From JAYEJB01 sp034716415 (lineage in GTDB: Bacteria > Patescibacteriota > Patescibacteriia > SG8-24), in the NCBI GenBank assembly GCA_034716415.1, contig JAYEJB010000066.1:1-26554 (forward strand): 26,554 nucleotides of DNA. Direction: 5' to 3'. Of this stretch, positions 1 through 7,079 are shown in pieces. The translations under genes and the position numbers were made by a program. Position 1 is the stretch's first letter. The number at the start of each line of letters is the position of its first letter. Under the pieces are notes generated by a model. The model did not search any database. It was not told the origin of the DNA and was given only the letters and a program-made list of their open reading frames with translations.

Positions 1-530
1 ACGTCATCGTCCGCGCCGACGGCACCAGTATCCCCGCCAAGACCACCAAGAAGAACGGCAGTATCCTCTACATCATCGAACCGGAGTACATCGAATGGGA
101 CGACACCCAGGAACTCTATCCTTTCGTTTTCGACTCGGAAGGGGATTGGGGTGTCACAGTCACGGTCGAACCTCCCGAAGGATTCGTCGCCGACCACGAT
201 GAACTCACCACCGACGTCAACACCGACTACAAGGCCCTGCAGTTCACCCTCACCGACATCGGTTCCTGCTGGGAATGCGGTACCGGTATCGACATCGCGG
301 TCACCCACCACGGCAACACCGAACACCTCCACCGCAACATCCCCACCCCGATGACTGAGGAGTTCGTGAGAGCCAAGGGTCTCGACCCCGCCGAGATGAG
401 GGCGAGAGGCGTCCGGGTCATCGATCGGAGGCCGCGCGATCCGCGATCCGCACCGCTCTCACTCTCCGACGATTACGTCACTCTCCATGCCTGGACCTCC
501 CTCTATCGGCTCTTCACGCCGCTGGGCTGA
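1..530 (+). CDS. C-terminal part of an unrecognised exported or surface protein (5' end outside window)
   Basis: An open frame runs from base 3 to the TGA at 528-530 (175 codons) with no start in the window, so the gene begins upstream. The visible protein has a beta-rich character with patches such as YPFVFDSEGDWGVTVTVEP followed by a long hydrophilic segment with one close Cys pair (CWEC) and several His residues (THHGNTEHLHR). The alternating hydrophobic and polar pattern and the frequent Thr, Asp and Gly resemble extracellular Ig-like or surface proteins of Patescibacteria; this is a resemblance, not a family assignment. The C-terminus (LHAWTSLYRLFTPLG) is not a clear membrane helix. A hairpin terminator follows 17 nt after the stop, so this is the last gene of its transcript. 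Confidence 0.7.
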   Translation, partial: VIVRADGTSIPAKTTKKNGSILYIIEPEYIEWDDTQELYPFVFDSEGDWGVTVTVEPPEGFVADHDELTTDVNTDYKALQFTLTDIGSCWECGTGIDIAVTHHGNTEHLHRNIPTPMTEEFVRAKGLDPAEMRARGVRVIDRRPRDPRSAPLSLSDDYVTLHAWTSLYRLFTPLG

Positions 531-546
531 AGTACACCGCAACTAG

Positions 547-580
547 AAGAGACGCGTCAAGGCGCGTCTCTTTGGATTTT
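547..580 (+). terminator. Rho-independent terminator
   Basis: A 10-bp perfect stem (AAGAGACGCG at 547-556 with its complement at 563-572, 6-nt loop) is followed by a T-rich run (TTTGGATTTT). It ends the plus-strand transcript of the partial gene. The minus-strand copy has no T-run, so it probably works in one direction. Confidence 0.8.
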
Positions 581-648
581 AATTTCAAGATTGTGGAGTG
601 GAAGGTAGGTGCTGACCGCTTACAGCCCGTGAAAGTTTACGTGGTTCA

Positions 649-1254
649 TTATTCAGCGCTGACAGCCGACCAGACCGTTCCAACTACAGACTGTGCTGCT
701 CCCACAATCATGTTCCATAGCGATCGCCAGAATCCCACGGCCTCCTCACCCGCGGCCATCGCTTGATCGACCTCCTGTTGTGTCACCTGAAAGACGACAT
801 CTTCCGCCTCTTCTCCCATTTCCACGTCTTCCCTGTCCACCGAAGTTTCAGCGTAGGTGGATCCCGCTTCTGCTCCTTTTGCCCCTTCTCCCGCTTCGTC
901 ATCAGCACCTCCGACATCATCCGTATCTCCAGGCAATTCCGAGGCGACTGCCAGTGCGGCTCCAGCCAACGCGGTCGCATCCATCTCCGGCGCTTCATCT
1001 TTGAGGAACCCGAAAAGTTTCGCCAGCAATGAATCTTCACCCTCTATTCCCGTTTTTCCCGCTCTTCCCGCTTCTGCCCCTTCCTCCCCCGGCGGATTCC
1101 ACAACGCGAACGTCGACACCGGCCACGCGTTCGCGGAAGGCGAGAACACCAGCATCCCCGCGCCAGTTACTCCGGCGAGCAGCAACATGAACACGCCAGC
1201 GGTAACGGCGACCCTTCGGTGAGTGGCACCCTTGTCGAATCTTTTTATATCCAT
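649..1254 (-). CDS. Small exported Ala/Gly/Glu-rich protein, function unknown
   Basis: 201 aa. I start it at the ATG at 1252-1254, because the longer frame upstream lies inside the 3' end of the preceding gene and the MDIKRF start is followed by a typical signal or anchor sequence: basic residues, a hydrophobic stretch at about residues 16-37, then SPSANAWP, which looks like a signal-peptidase AxA site. The mature part is low-complexity and acidic, rich in Gly, Ala and Glu, and ends in a hydrophobic or amphipathic segment (EEAVGFWRSLWNMIVGAAQS) that could lie on or in a membrane. The ATG is 7 nt after the stop of the 655-aa membrane protein, so the two are almost certainly co-transcribed. Parts of the Gly/Glu-rich region are encoded by a repeat that is intergenic elsewhere in the window (18-bp match at 1066-1083). 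No known family recognised. Confidence 0.7.
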   Translation of the reverse strand: MDIKRFDKGATHRRVAVTAGVFMLLLAGVTGAGMLVFSPSANAWPVSTFALWNPPGEEGAEAGRAGKTGIEGEDSLLAKLFGFLKDEAPEMDATALAGAALAVASELPGDTDDVGGADDEAGEGAKGAEAGSTYAETSVDREDVEMGEEAEDVVFQVTQQEVDQAMAAGEEAVGFWRSLWNMIVGAAQSVVGTVWSAVSAE

Positions 1255-1261
1255 ATTCTTT

Positions 1262-3229
1262 TTAGAATAGACCCGGCAATGACGGATGCCAGAATCCGAG
1301 TGTGGATAACGTAGGCTGGTGAAGTCCGAATAGGTTGGCCCTGTCCTGCCAGTCCACGGTAGCTGTCGGTGGGCTGGCCGGACCGCCTCCGCCTCCACCT
1401 CCGAAGTTCCCTGACGCGGTCAACGGATCAGTTCCCGCATTAATCTCCGTCGCGTCACTGAATCCGTCGCCGTCCGTGTCCGGGTTCAGCGGGTCCGTAC
1501 CGAAAACGAGGACTTCGTCGCCGTCCGCCAGACCATCATTGTCGCTGTCCGGATCACCGGGATCCGAACCGATGGCGTTTTCGTAATCATCCGCCAGTCC
1601 GTCGCCATCGCTGTCCGTCACGGGTTCAGGAGTCTCGTCCGGTTGCTCATCTGATTCGGGGATGGTCGGATCGGTGCCTGCCACGATCTCTGCCCCGTCC
1701 ATGATTCCGTCACCGTCCGTGTCAGGATTCGTCGGATCGGTTCCGAACACGTCAAGTTCATCCTGATCCAGAAGACCGTCGCCGTCCGTGTCCGCCGAGA
1801 CGGGATCCGTTCCGGCCTCACTCTCTTCGTCGTTCGTCATTCCGTCGCCGTCCGTGTCCGATGAACCGTCAGTCGCGGGTTGCCCCGACGAACCGTCATC
1901 GTGCGTCTCTCTCGCCGGAATCAGGTCGGTCTCTCCGTTTTCACGCGTAGCGGCCACCTTATCGAATCCTTCCACAGACAGGACGTGCTCACCCGGCGCA
2001 AGTGAGCGGATGCCCTGTTCGAGCCGGAAGTCGACCACGAACGAATCCTCATGCCTGGTGTAGCGGTAGTATTTATTGGAGAGAGGGTCTTTCGGGATCT
2101 CCTCGATATATCGCGGCTCGAGCACGTCGAGGTTTTGCGGATAGTCGCCGGTGTCGTTGAAGAACCGTTGCAGTGCCATCCGTATCGCCGAGACGTCCTG
2201 ATAGCGTTTCCAGTCACGGTCCCGAGCCGTCGGTTCTGTCGACTTCACCCCGCCGGACATGATGTCTTTCGCCCCTTCCGGGAGCGTGTCCGCCGATCCG
2301 TAGTGGTGCCGGGTCTCCGAGGTGATGTTCCGGTTCTGTTCCGGGTCGAGTATGAACTGCGGATTCACGATGATACCCGCGGCGGCCGCGCCGGTCGTCA
2401 GGAATATCCCCAGTGACGCCAGCACCTTGTGTGCGGTATGACGACCGCCCACCGCCGCGGCGACAGGGCCGTGATGCAGGCAGACCAGGTCCTCATAAGC
2501 CACTTGAAGATAAAGCGTCACGAGCGGCAGCAGTAGCACGGAGAACAGTATGGCAGGAATCGATAATGACGCGATGTTAATGGCTGTCATTCCCGGACCG
2601 CCGATGGACCCCGCAATCTCGAAGATGTGTGACAGGGTCACGCCTAAAACCGTCGCTCCGGTCATCGTGATTATGACGGTCAGATTGATGAGCAGTAGGT
2701 TCCAGAACATCTGCCTGGTGTGTCCGCGGACCAGGTCACTGCTTCTCTTGAGTGCGGTGAAACCGGTCTTATTCTCGCCCACCACGACCGCCAGCATCAG
2801 GCTGAAGCGGGTCTTGAGTATCACCCCCGGAACGATCATCAATAGCGGTACGACCAGTATGGCTAATGCGGGAAAAGTGGTCTTGATGAGCGATCCGAAT
2901 TTAAACATGCCACGACCGATGGCTTCGAAACCGCCGATTTTGTACGCGGCCGCGAAAGATATCGCCGCAACGGGTATCGCCGTGAGTGACAACAACGCGG
3001 CGGCCAGAAGAGCCCTGACCAGCAGGTGCAGTGAGAGCAACCCTCTTCCGTCGACAATGAAACTCGTTGGTGAAACAAGAATAGCCGCGCCGACCACAAG
3101 GGAGGCGAGAATCATTCCCGGCATCATGAATGCCAGAGGTTTTTCGTTGAATCTGGTCCAGATTCGGCCCAACTGTCGTGTCAGCGAGGGAAAACCGTCC
3201 GCTGAATTTGTTTTTTCAGACAAGAACAT
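1262..3229 (-). CDS. Multi-pass membrane protein fused to a pseudopilin-like domain and six TSP3 calcium-binding repeats
   Basis: 655 aa with an unusual layout. Residues 1-290 form a multi-helix membrane domain. Its segment 148-169 (VVVGENKTGF...SSDLVRG) matches the same residue numbers of the neighbouring 267-aa protein (VVVNEKLTGF...SADLIRG), so the two are paralogues. The last helix (about 268-290) also matches the end of that protein. Residues about 339-405 (RMALQRFFNDTGDYP, then YIEEIPKDPLSNKYYRY) look like the globular part of GspG or CPR-type pseudopilins but lack the N-terminal pilin helix and peptidase site. Residues 458-602 hold six DxDGDG(x)xD-type TSP3 repeats, each followed by a GTDP- or GSDP-like turn. 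These bind Ca2+ in known proteins. A poly-Gly run (609-616) and a hydrophobic tail end it. The start is ATG; AGAGGA lies about 18 nt upstream. The export topology of the C-terminal part is inferred. Confidence 0.85.
   Translation of the reverse strand: MFLSEKTNSADGFPSLTRQLGRIWTRFNEKPLAFMMPGMILASLVVGAAILVSPTSFIVDGRGLLSLHLLVRALLAAALLSLTAIPVAAISFAAAYKIGGFEAIGRGMFKFGSLIKTTFPALAILVVPLLMIVPGVILKTRFSLMLAVVVGENKTGFTALKRSSDLVRGHTRQMFWNLLLINLTVIITMTGATVLGVTLSHIFEIAGSIGGPGMTAINIASLSIPAILFSVLLLPLVTLYLQVAYEDLVCLHHGPVAAAVGGRHTAHKVLASLGIFLTTGAAAAGIIVNPQFILDPEQNRNITSETRHHYGSADTLPEGAKDIMSGGVKSTEPTARDRDWKRYQDVSAIRMALQRFFNDTGDYPQNLDVLEPRYIEEIPKDPLSNKYYRYTRHEDSFVVDFRLEQGIRSLAPGEHVLSVEGFDKVAATRENGETDLIPARETHDDGSSGQPATDGSSDTDGDGMTNDEESEAGTDPVSADTDGDGLLDQDELDVFGTDPTNPDTDGDGIMDGAEIVAGTDPTIPESDEQPDETPEPVTDSDGDGLADDYENAIGSDPGDPDSDNDGLADGDEVLVFGTDPLNPDTDGDGFSDATEINAGTDPLTASGNFGGGGGGGPASPPTATVDWQDRANLFGLHQPTLSTLGFWHPSLPGLF
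1421..1858 (-). repeat. Six in-frame TSP3 repeats
   Basis: Coding repeats of roughly 23 codons encoding D-[TS]-D-[GN]-D-G-x(2)-[DN] calcium-ligand loops within the 655-aa protein (residues 458-602). Five of the six loops read DGDG. The fifth reads DSDNDG, which keeps the ligand positions. Confidence 0.85.
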
Positions 3230-3262
3230 GTCGGATGGTGAAAAAAATTCCTCTATGTCGCA

Positions 3263-3271
3263 AATATATCA
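3263..3271 (-). promoter_or_regulatory. Extended -10 promoter for the 655-aa gene
   Basis: On the minus strand TG-A-TATATT fits the extended -10 consensus TGnTATAAT. It overlaps the stop codon of the upstream 267-aa gene and predicts a start near 3256, giving a 5' leader of about 27 nt with AGAGGA. No convincing -35 was seen. Confidence 0.4.
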
Positions 3272-4072
3272 CAATGTCCGGTTTATTGCGGTGGATAACA
3301 GGACAATCAGTATTAGGCCGATACCCGCCAAGATCTTGTGGTATCTGTATCCACGCGGCGCTGTCGGGATATCTTTCTTTTCGGCCTTCAGGTCCTCGTA
3401 CAATATTTGCAGGAAGATGAAGAGAAGTGGGGCGATGATGGCCGACGATACGACCAGTCCCGCCAAAGATGAAAGCACGCTTTGGGGAGCGAGCGACATC
3501 GACAGGGATATGACCGAGGCCAGGAATACGAAGATGATCAGGCTCAGCAGTATCTTGAGGAAGCGTCCGCGTATCAGGTCGGCGCTCCGGCGCATGGCGA
3601 TGAAGCCGGTCAGCTTTTCGTTCACCACCACTGGCATAAGCAGGGAGAGGTGGACTCCCATGACAGCTCCCGGAAAAAGTAGCAGAGACGGCAATAGAAG
3701 TGCCAGTCCGGTCAGCGTATAAGCTAAAAGCCAGGTGAGAGCCAGGGAAAATCCACGACGCAGGGCCGTGGGGAGGGTTGCGGGTCTTGACGCGGCATAA
3801 CCCAGCGCGGTGTAGAATGGCGCGGCCAATATCGTCATAAGTAGTGTCGTCGACAGCTGTATCATCGGTGAAGAGATGAAATCGAGCTGTCCTGGTCGCG
3901 TGCCGAGTATTGCGGGGAACAGGCCTAAAAACAGGATAACCGCGGGGATGAGGCTTGCGGTCAGTCCGATGACGACAAAAACGAACGGCCTTTCAGCGTA
4001 CCGCTTGAGGGTGCGTTTCAGGCAATCCATGAATCCCGGGAAAGGGGTGATTGCGGGCTGCTTTAGTTCCAT
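3269..4072 (-). CDS. Multi-pass membrane protein, paralogue of the N-terminal domain of the next gene
   Basis: 267 aa, almost entirely hydrophobic helices (about six) with basic loops. Residues 148-169 carry the motif VVVNEKLTGF plus RRSADLIRG, shared at identical positions with the 655-aa protein downstream. The shared motif, order of helices and final helix show a duplication. The overall style is that of DUF975 or glycerophosphodiesterase-membrane-domain-like proteins, but I cannot name the family with certainty. It ends where its paralogue adds the pseudopilin-like and TSP3 parts, so it may be the minimal membrane module or a partner subunit. The gap to the next gene is 39 nt. ATG start; an extended -10 lies 9 nt upstream, which implies a leaderless or nearly leaderless mRNA. 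Confidence 0.8.
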   Translation of the reverse strand: MELKQPAITPFPGFMDCLKRTLKRYAERPFVFVVIGLTASLIPAVILFLGLFPAILGTRPGQLDFISSPMIQLSTTLLMTILAAPFYTALGYAASRPATLPTALRRGFSLALTWLLAYTLTGLALLLPSLLLFPGAVMGVHLSLLMPVVVNEKLTGFIAMRRSADLIRGRFLKILLSLIIFVFLASVISLSMSLAPQSVLSSLAGLVVSSAIIAPLLFIFLQILYEDLKAEKKDIPTAPRGYRYHKILAGIGLILIVLLSTAINRTL

Positions 4073-4081
4073 ATCTTCTGT

Positions 4082-4090
4082 ATTGTAGCA
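4082..4090 (-). promoter_or_regulatory. Extended -10 promoter, leaderless arrangement
   Basis: On the minus strand TG-C-TACAAT lies 9 nt before the ATG of the 267-aa membrane protein, so transcription would begin 2-3 nt before the start codon. There is no -35 match. The position where a -35 would be falls in the purine-rich repeat. Confidence 0.5.
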
Positions 4091-4097
4091 TTTTTTT

Positions 4098-4206
4098 GGA
4101 GTGAGAAAGTTAGAAAGTGAAAAGTGAGAGAGTGAGAAAGTTAGAAAGTTAAAACATATGTCCGGCCACAGGCCAGACTCCTATATAATTCTCTCACTTT
4201 CCAGTT
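4098..4206. repeat. Purine-rich GAGA-type intergenic repeat with inverted arm
   Basis: Contains two copies of GTGAGAAAGTTAGAAAGT (4101-4118, 4132-4149). The segment AAAGTGAGAGA (4121-4131) is repeated inverted at 4190-4200, able to form an 11-bp stem around a GGCCACAGGCC element. The same word GTGAGAAAG recurs in three other places in the window. It fills the gap between dusB and the membrane protein gene. Confidence 0.7.
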
Positions 4207-5154
4207 TTAAAATTGCTCAAGCAATTCCTCCAGCTCCACCATCGTCTCGACCTGCACCAGTCGTTCACGAAGTCGTCTGGCTCCGGGTATGCCGCGAAAA
4301 TACCCGGTCAGGTGTTTGCGGAAAGTGATGATCGGGCGGTCGCCGTCGTGCAGTTCAGAGTGCAATCGCGCGTGTTCCAAGACTGTCGAGACGCGCATCT
4401 CATCCGTGACCGGTTCCGGTTCGTGTCCGGCGAAAGTGTCCTCGATCTGACGGAACAGCCAGGGATTTCCCAGGGCGCCGCGCGCGATCAACATGCCATC
4501 GCAGTCGGTGACGCGGATCGCTTCGACCGCCGCCTCTGCGGAAAAGATATCCCCGTTAGCGAATACCGGCACCGACACGAGCGACTTCGCGCGACCGATC
4601 ATATTCCAGTCTGCCTCACCGGAGTACCTTTGTGACTTTGTCCGGCCGTGTATCGAGATGAGTTCAGCGCCGGCGTTTTCCAGTATTTTTACGAAGTCGA
4701 GGATTTCATCGGGTCGCGACCAACCGAGTCGTGTCTTCGCGGAGACCGGTTTCGTCGTAGTGGTCTTCATCGCGCGTATTATAGATGTAGCCCTGTCCGG
4801 TTCGCGCATCAGCGACGCGCCGTTGAAGTTCCCCGCGATCTTCCGGGCCGGACAACCCATGTTGATGTCGAACGCGTCCGGGTCGTATCTCTCATCCAAA
4901 ATTCGTGTTGCTTCCGCCATCACGGACGGATCCGATCCGAACAACTGCAGTACGATCGGTCGCTCTTCGTCATGGAACGCAGCCATGGCGAGCGTCTTGT
5001 CGCTCCCGCGCACTAAAGCCTCCGCGCTGACCATTTCACGGAACACGACCCGGCAACCGCGTCTTTTGGCCACGCGACAGAACGCGGAGTCCGTCATATC
5101 GGCCATCGGAGCGAGAGCCACGACAGGGCGTTTTTCATTTTTCCAGTCGAGCAT
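4207..5154 (-). CDS. dusB: tRNA-dihydrouridine synthase (DusB-like)
   Basis: Reduces uridine to dihydrouridine in tRNA D-loops using FMN and NADPH; cytoplasmic. The 315-aa protein shows the Dus hallmarks in order: ALAPMADMTDSAFC near the N-terminus, DINMGCPARKI with the catalytic Cys, SAKTRLGW, SIHGRTKSQRYSG, VPVFANGDI, and the FMN phosphate-binding loop DGMLIARGALGNPW, then the C-terminal helical domain with RKHLTGYFRGIPGAR. Length and motifs are full-size and intact. A TTG at 5169 is in frame, but I prefer the ATG at 5154 because the residues in between (PTPT) are not conserved-looking and neither site has a Shine-Dalgarno sequence. The assignment to DusB rather than another Dus subfamily is by overall motif style. 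Confidence 0.93.
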   Translation of the reverse strand: MLDWKNEKRPVVALAPMADMTDSAFCRVAKRRGCRVVFREMVSAEALVRGSDKTLAMAAFHDEERPIVLQLFGSDPSVMAEATRILDERYDPDAFDINMGCPARKIAGNFNGASLMREPDRATSIIRAMKTTTTKPVSAKTRLGWSRPDEILDFVKILENAGAELISIHGRTKSQRYSGEADWNMIGRAKSLVSVPVFANGDIFSAEAAVEAIRVTDCDGMLIARGALGNPWLFRQIEDTFAGHEPEPVTDEMRVSTVLEHARLHSELHDGDRPIITFRKHLTGYFRGIPGARRLRERLVQVETMVELEELLEQF

Positions 5155-5168
5155 AGTGGGGGTGGGCA

Positions 5169-5252
5169 AGCTAAGGAGCTGAGGAGCTAAGGAGCCGAGG
5201 AGATATTGTCATAAACACGCTCCTAAGCTCCTTAGCTCTTAAGCTCCTACGC
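5169..5252. repeat. AGCTAAGG-type inverted repeat in the dusB leader
   Basis: AGCTAAGGAGCT is present at 5169-5180 and GAGCTAAGGAGC at 5184-5195. The exact complement of the latter lies at 5227-5238, giving a 12-bp stem with a 31-nt loop just upstream of dusB. A further AAGCTCCT copy follows. There is no T-run. Confidence 0.65.
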
Positions 5253-5285
5253 TTTTCCCTATTAACAATATCCGTACATAAGCGT

Positions 5286-5294
5286 ATTCTATCA
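5286..5294 (-). promoter_or_regulatory. Possible extended -10 promoter for dusB
   Basis: TG-A-TAGAAT on the minus strand, about 130 nt before dusB. A start here would give a leader containing the 5184-5238 stem-loop. It faces away from the promoter at 5332-5360. Confidence 0.3.
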
Positions 5295-5331
5295 TGGTAT
5301 TATCATTTAAGGCTGGATATAGTCAATTAAG

Positions 5332-5360
5332 TTGAAAATAAGCACAAAATGAGCTATAAT
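5332..5360 (+). promoter_or_regulatory. Sigma-70-type promoter of the exporter operon
   Basis: TTGAAA (5332-5337), a 17-nt spacer and a perfect TATAAT (5355-5360). The predicted transcription start (about 5366-5368) is next to the ATG at 5369, so the mRNA should be leaderless. Confidence 0.75.
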
Positions 5361-5368
5361 ATAGGTAT

Positions 5369-7063
5369 ATGCAGCTCAAGAAGTACAACAAGAAAGTAAT
5401 CATCGGTTCGATGGCCGCAATCCTTGTGGTGGTCGTGATTCTGATCGTCAGGTCTGGCGGCAGTGAATTCGAGTACGAGACGTACGCGGTCGACCGGGGT
5501 GAGGTCGTAGAGGTCATTTCGGCCACAGGTTCGATCGCGCCAAGCAGCAAGATCAAGCTCCAACCACAGGTTATGGGCAAGGTCGTCGAGATTCCGGTCG
5601 AGGAGGGGGATGAGGTACTGAAGGGCGACGTCCTGCTACAGCTCGATGTCGGAGATATCAACGCGCAGATACTGGCGCAGCGGGCCGCACTCGCATCGGC
5701 GCAGGCCAAGCTGGCGCAGTACGAATCCGGGGCGACCGAACAGGAGCTTGCTGTGGCGGAGAGGTCGGTCGAAACGACTCGGGCCAGACTTGATGCCTCC
5801 AAGGTGGCGCGGAATGACGCGCAGGAAGCCTACGACAACGCATTGTCCAAGGCGGACGCGCAGCTGCAGTCCACGCTCGGTACGTTCGTCTCCGATTTGG
5901 AGGATGCCGCTATCGCCGCGAACGACGGACTCAACCGTCTGACCGACCGGATCTACACTTCGTCCGGATTCCCGTCGTTTACCGTCTCGAATTCACAGGC
6001 GCAGAGCGATGCGGTCCAGACCAGGATCGAAGCCGAAACAAGCTTGTCGTCGATCGATTCCGCGCTGATGAGCGTCAACGGAGATGCGTCAGTCGATAAC
6101 GTGAGCGCGCAGTACGACGCGATCCGCCCGCATCTGCAAGTGATCAAAGGACATCTCGACGTGACGGTAACCATGCTGAATTATGCGGTCGGAGTGGATA
6201 GTACGACGCTCGCCACCTATAGGCTGAACGCCAACACCGCGCTATCGGCGCTTTCGGCGGCGATGCAGGCGTTGAGTAACGACGATACCAGCCTGGAATT
6301 GCGGATCCAGCTGAACGATTCGGATATCAACACGTCATTGGCGGCGCTGAACGCGACCAAGAACACCGTCGCTACCAATGAAGGGCTACTGGCCGAAGCG
6401 GAAGCTTCGCTCAATCTGACGCGCACCGGCACGCGCGACGAGATCATTTCAGCGCAACGCGCCTTGGTATCGGCCGAGCGCGCCAGGCTGGCGGGTCTGC
6501 AGAACGATTGGGAGAAGCGTCGCATTACCGCTCCGGTGGACGGCATCGTCACGCTCATCGCGGCTGAACCAGGTGAGAGCGTGCTGACCAGTCAGACCGC
6601 GGTCATGATGAACGCCAAAGGAAACCTCGAAGTGGTCGCCAACATTTCCGAGATCGATATCGCCAAGCTGTCGATCGGAGATATGGTCACCATCGAAGTG
6701 GATGCGTTCACGATGGGTGAACGGTGGATCGGTTCGGTGGTCGCCATCCAGCCCGCCGAAACCGTGGTCGACAACGTCATCTTCTACGAGACCACGATCA
6801 GGTTCGACGGAGAGGACGAGCGGCTACGTTCCGGCATGACAGCCGATCTCGATATCGAGACCGATCGCAAGGACGGCGTGCTGCGCGTTCCGATCAGGGC
6901 GGTGAAGCCCAGGAACGGCGATATGTATGTCGAACTGTTGACCGATCGCGGCATCGTCGAGGGACGGGATGTCGAAGTCGGACTTGAGACCGATGACTTT
7001 GCGGAGATTCTCTCCGGAATCGAGGAAGGCGACAACGTAATCGTCTACACTTCAGAAAAATAA
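5369..7063 (+). CDS. Membrane-fusion (HlyD/MacA-type) subunit of an ABC exporter, with long helical insert
   Basis: 564 aa. Works with the ATPase and two permeases that follow. An N-terminal membrane anchor (about residues 10-27) is followed by a first half-lipoyl segment (TGSIAPSSKIKLQPQVMGKV, 53-72, then GDEVLKGDVLLQLD), a coiled-coil arm (about 97-160), the returning arm (about 340-385) and the second lipoyl half (ITAPVDGIVTLIAAEPGE), then the beta-barrel and membrane-proximal domains. The two arms carry matching GATEQELAVAERSV and GTRDEIISAQRALV segments, as in MacA. Between them sit about 180 extra helical residues (155-340) where usual MacA proteins have a short hairpin tip. A single-membrane cell would have no TolC to dock on that tip, so the insert may serve another contact; this is inference. 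There is no Shine-Dalgarno sequence, in keeping with a leaderless start. Confidence 0.88.
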   Translation: MQLKKYNKKVIIGSMAAILVVVVILIVRSGGSEFEYETYAVDRGEVVEVISATGSIAPSSKIKLQPQVMGKVVEIPVEEGDEVLKGDVLLQLDVGDINAQILAQRAALASAQAKLAQYESGATEQELAVAERSVETTRARLDASKVARNDAQEAYDNALSKADAQLQSTLGTFVSDLEDAAIAANDGLNRLTDRIYTSSGFPSFTVSNSQAQSDAVQTRIEAETSLSSIDSALMSVNGDASVDNVSAQYDAIRPHLQVIKGHLDVTVTMLNYAVGVDSTTLATYRLNANTALSALSAAMQALSNDDTSLELRIQLNDSDINTSLAALNATKNTVATNEGLLAEAEASLNLTRTGTRDEIISAQRALVSAERARLAGLQNDWEKRRITAPVDGIVTLIAAEPGESVLTSQTAVMMNAKGNLEVVANISEIDIAKLSIGDMVTIEVDAFTMGERWIGSVVAIQPAETVVDNVIFYETTIRFDGEDERLRSGMTADLDIETDRKDGVLRVPIRAVKPRNGDMYVELLTDRGIVEGRDVEVGLETDDFAEILSGIEEGDNVIVYTSEK

Positions 7064-7079
7064 CCGTTACCTCGGATCT

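Noticed and set aside
1255..1398. Longer N-terminus of the 201-aa exported protein
   Set aside because: Would overlap the end of the 655-aa gene. The downstream ATG is followed at once by a signal sequence.
2550..3722. 390-codon plus-strand frame opposite the two membrane protein genes
   Set aside because: Spans both membrane genes and the gap between them; Ser/Arg/Thr-rich shadow without motifs.
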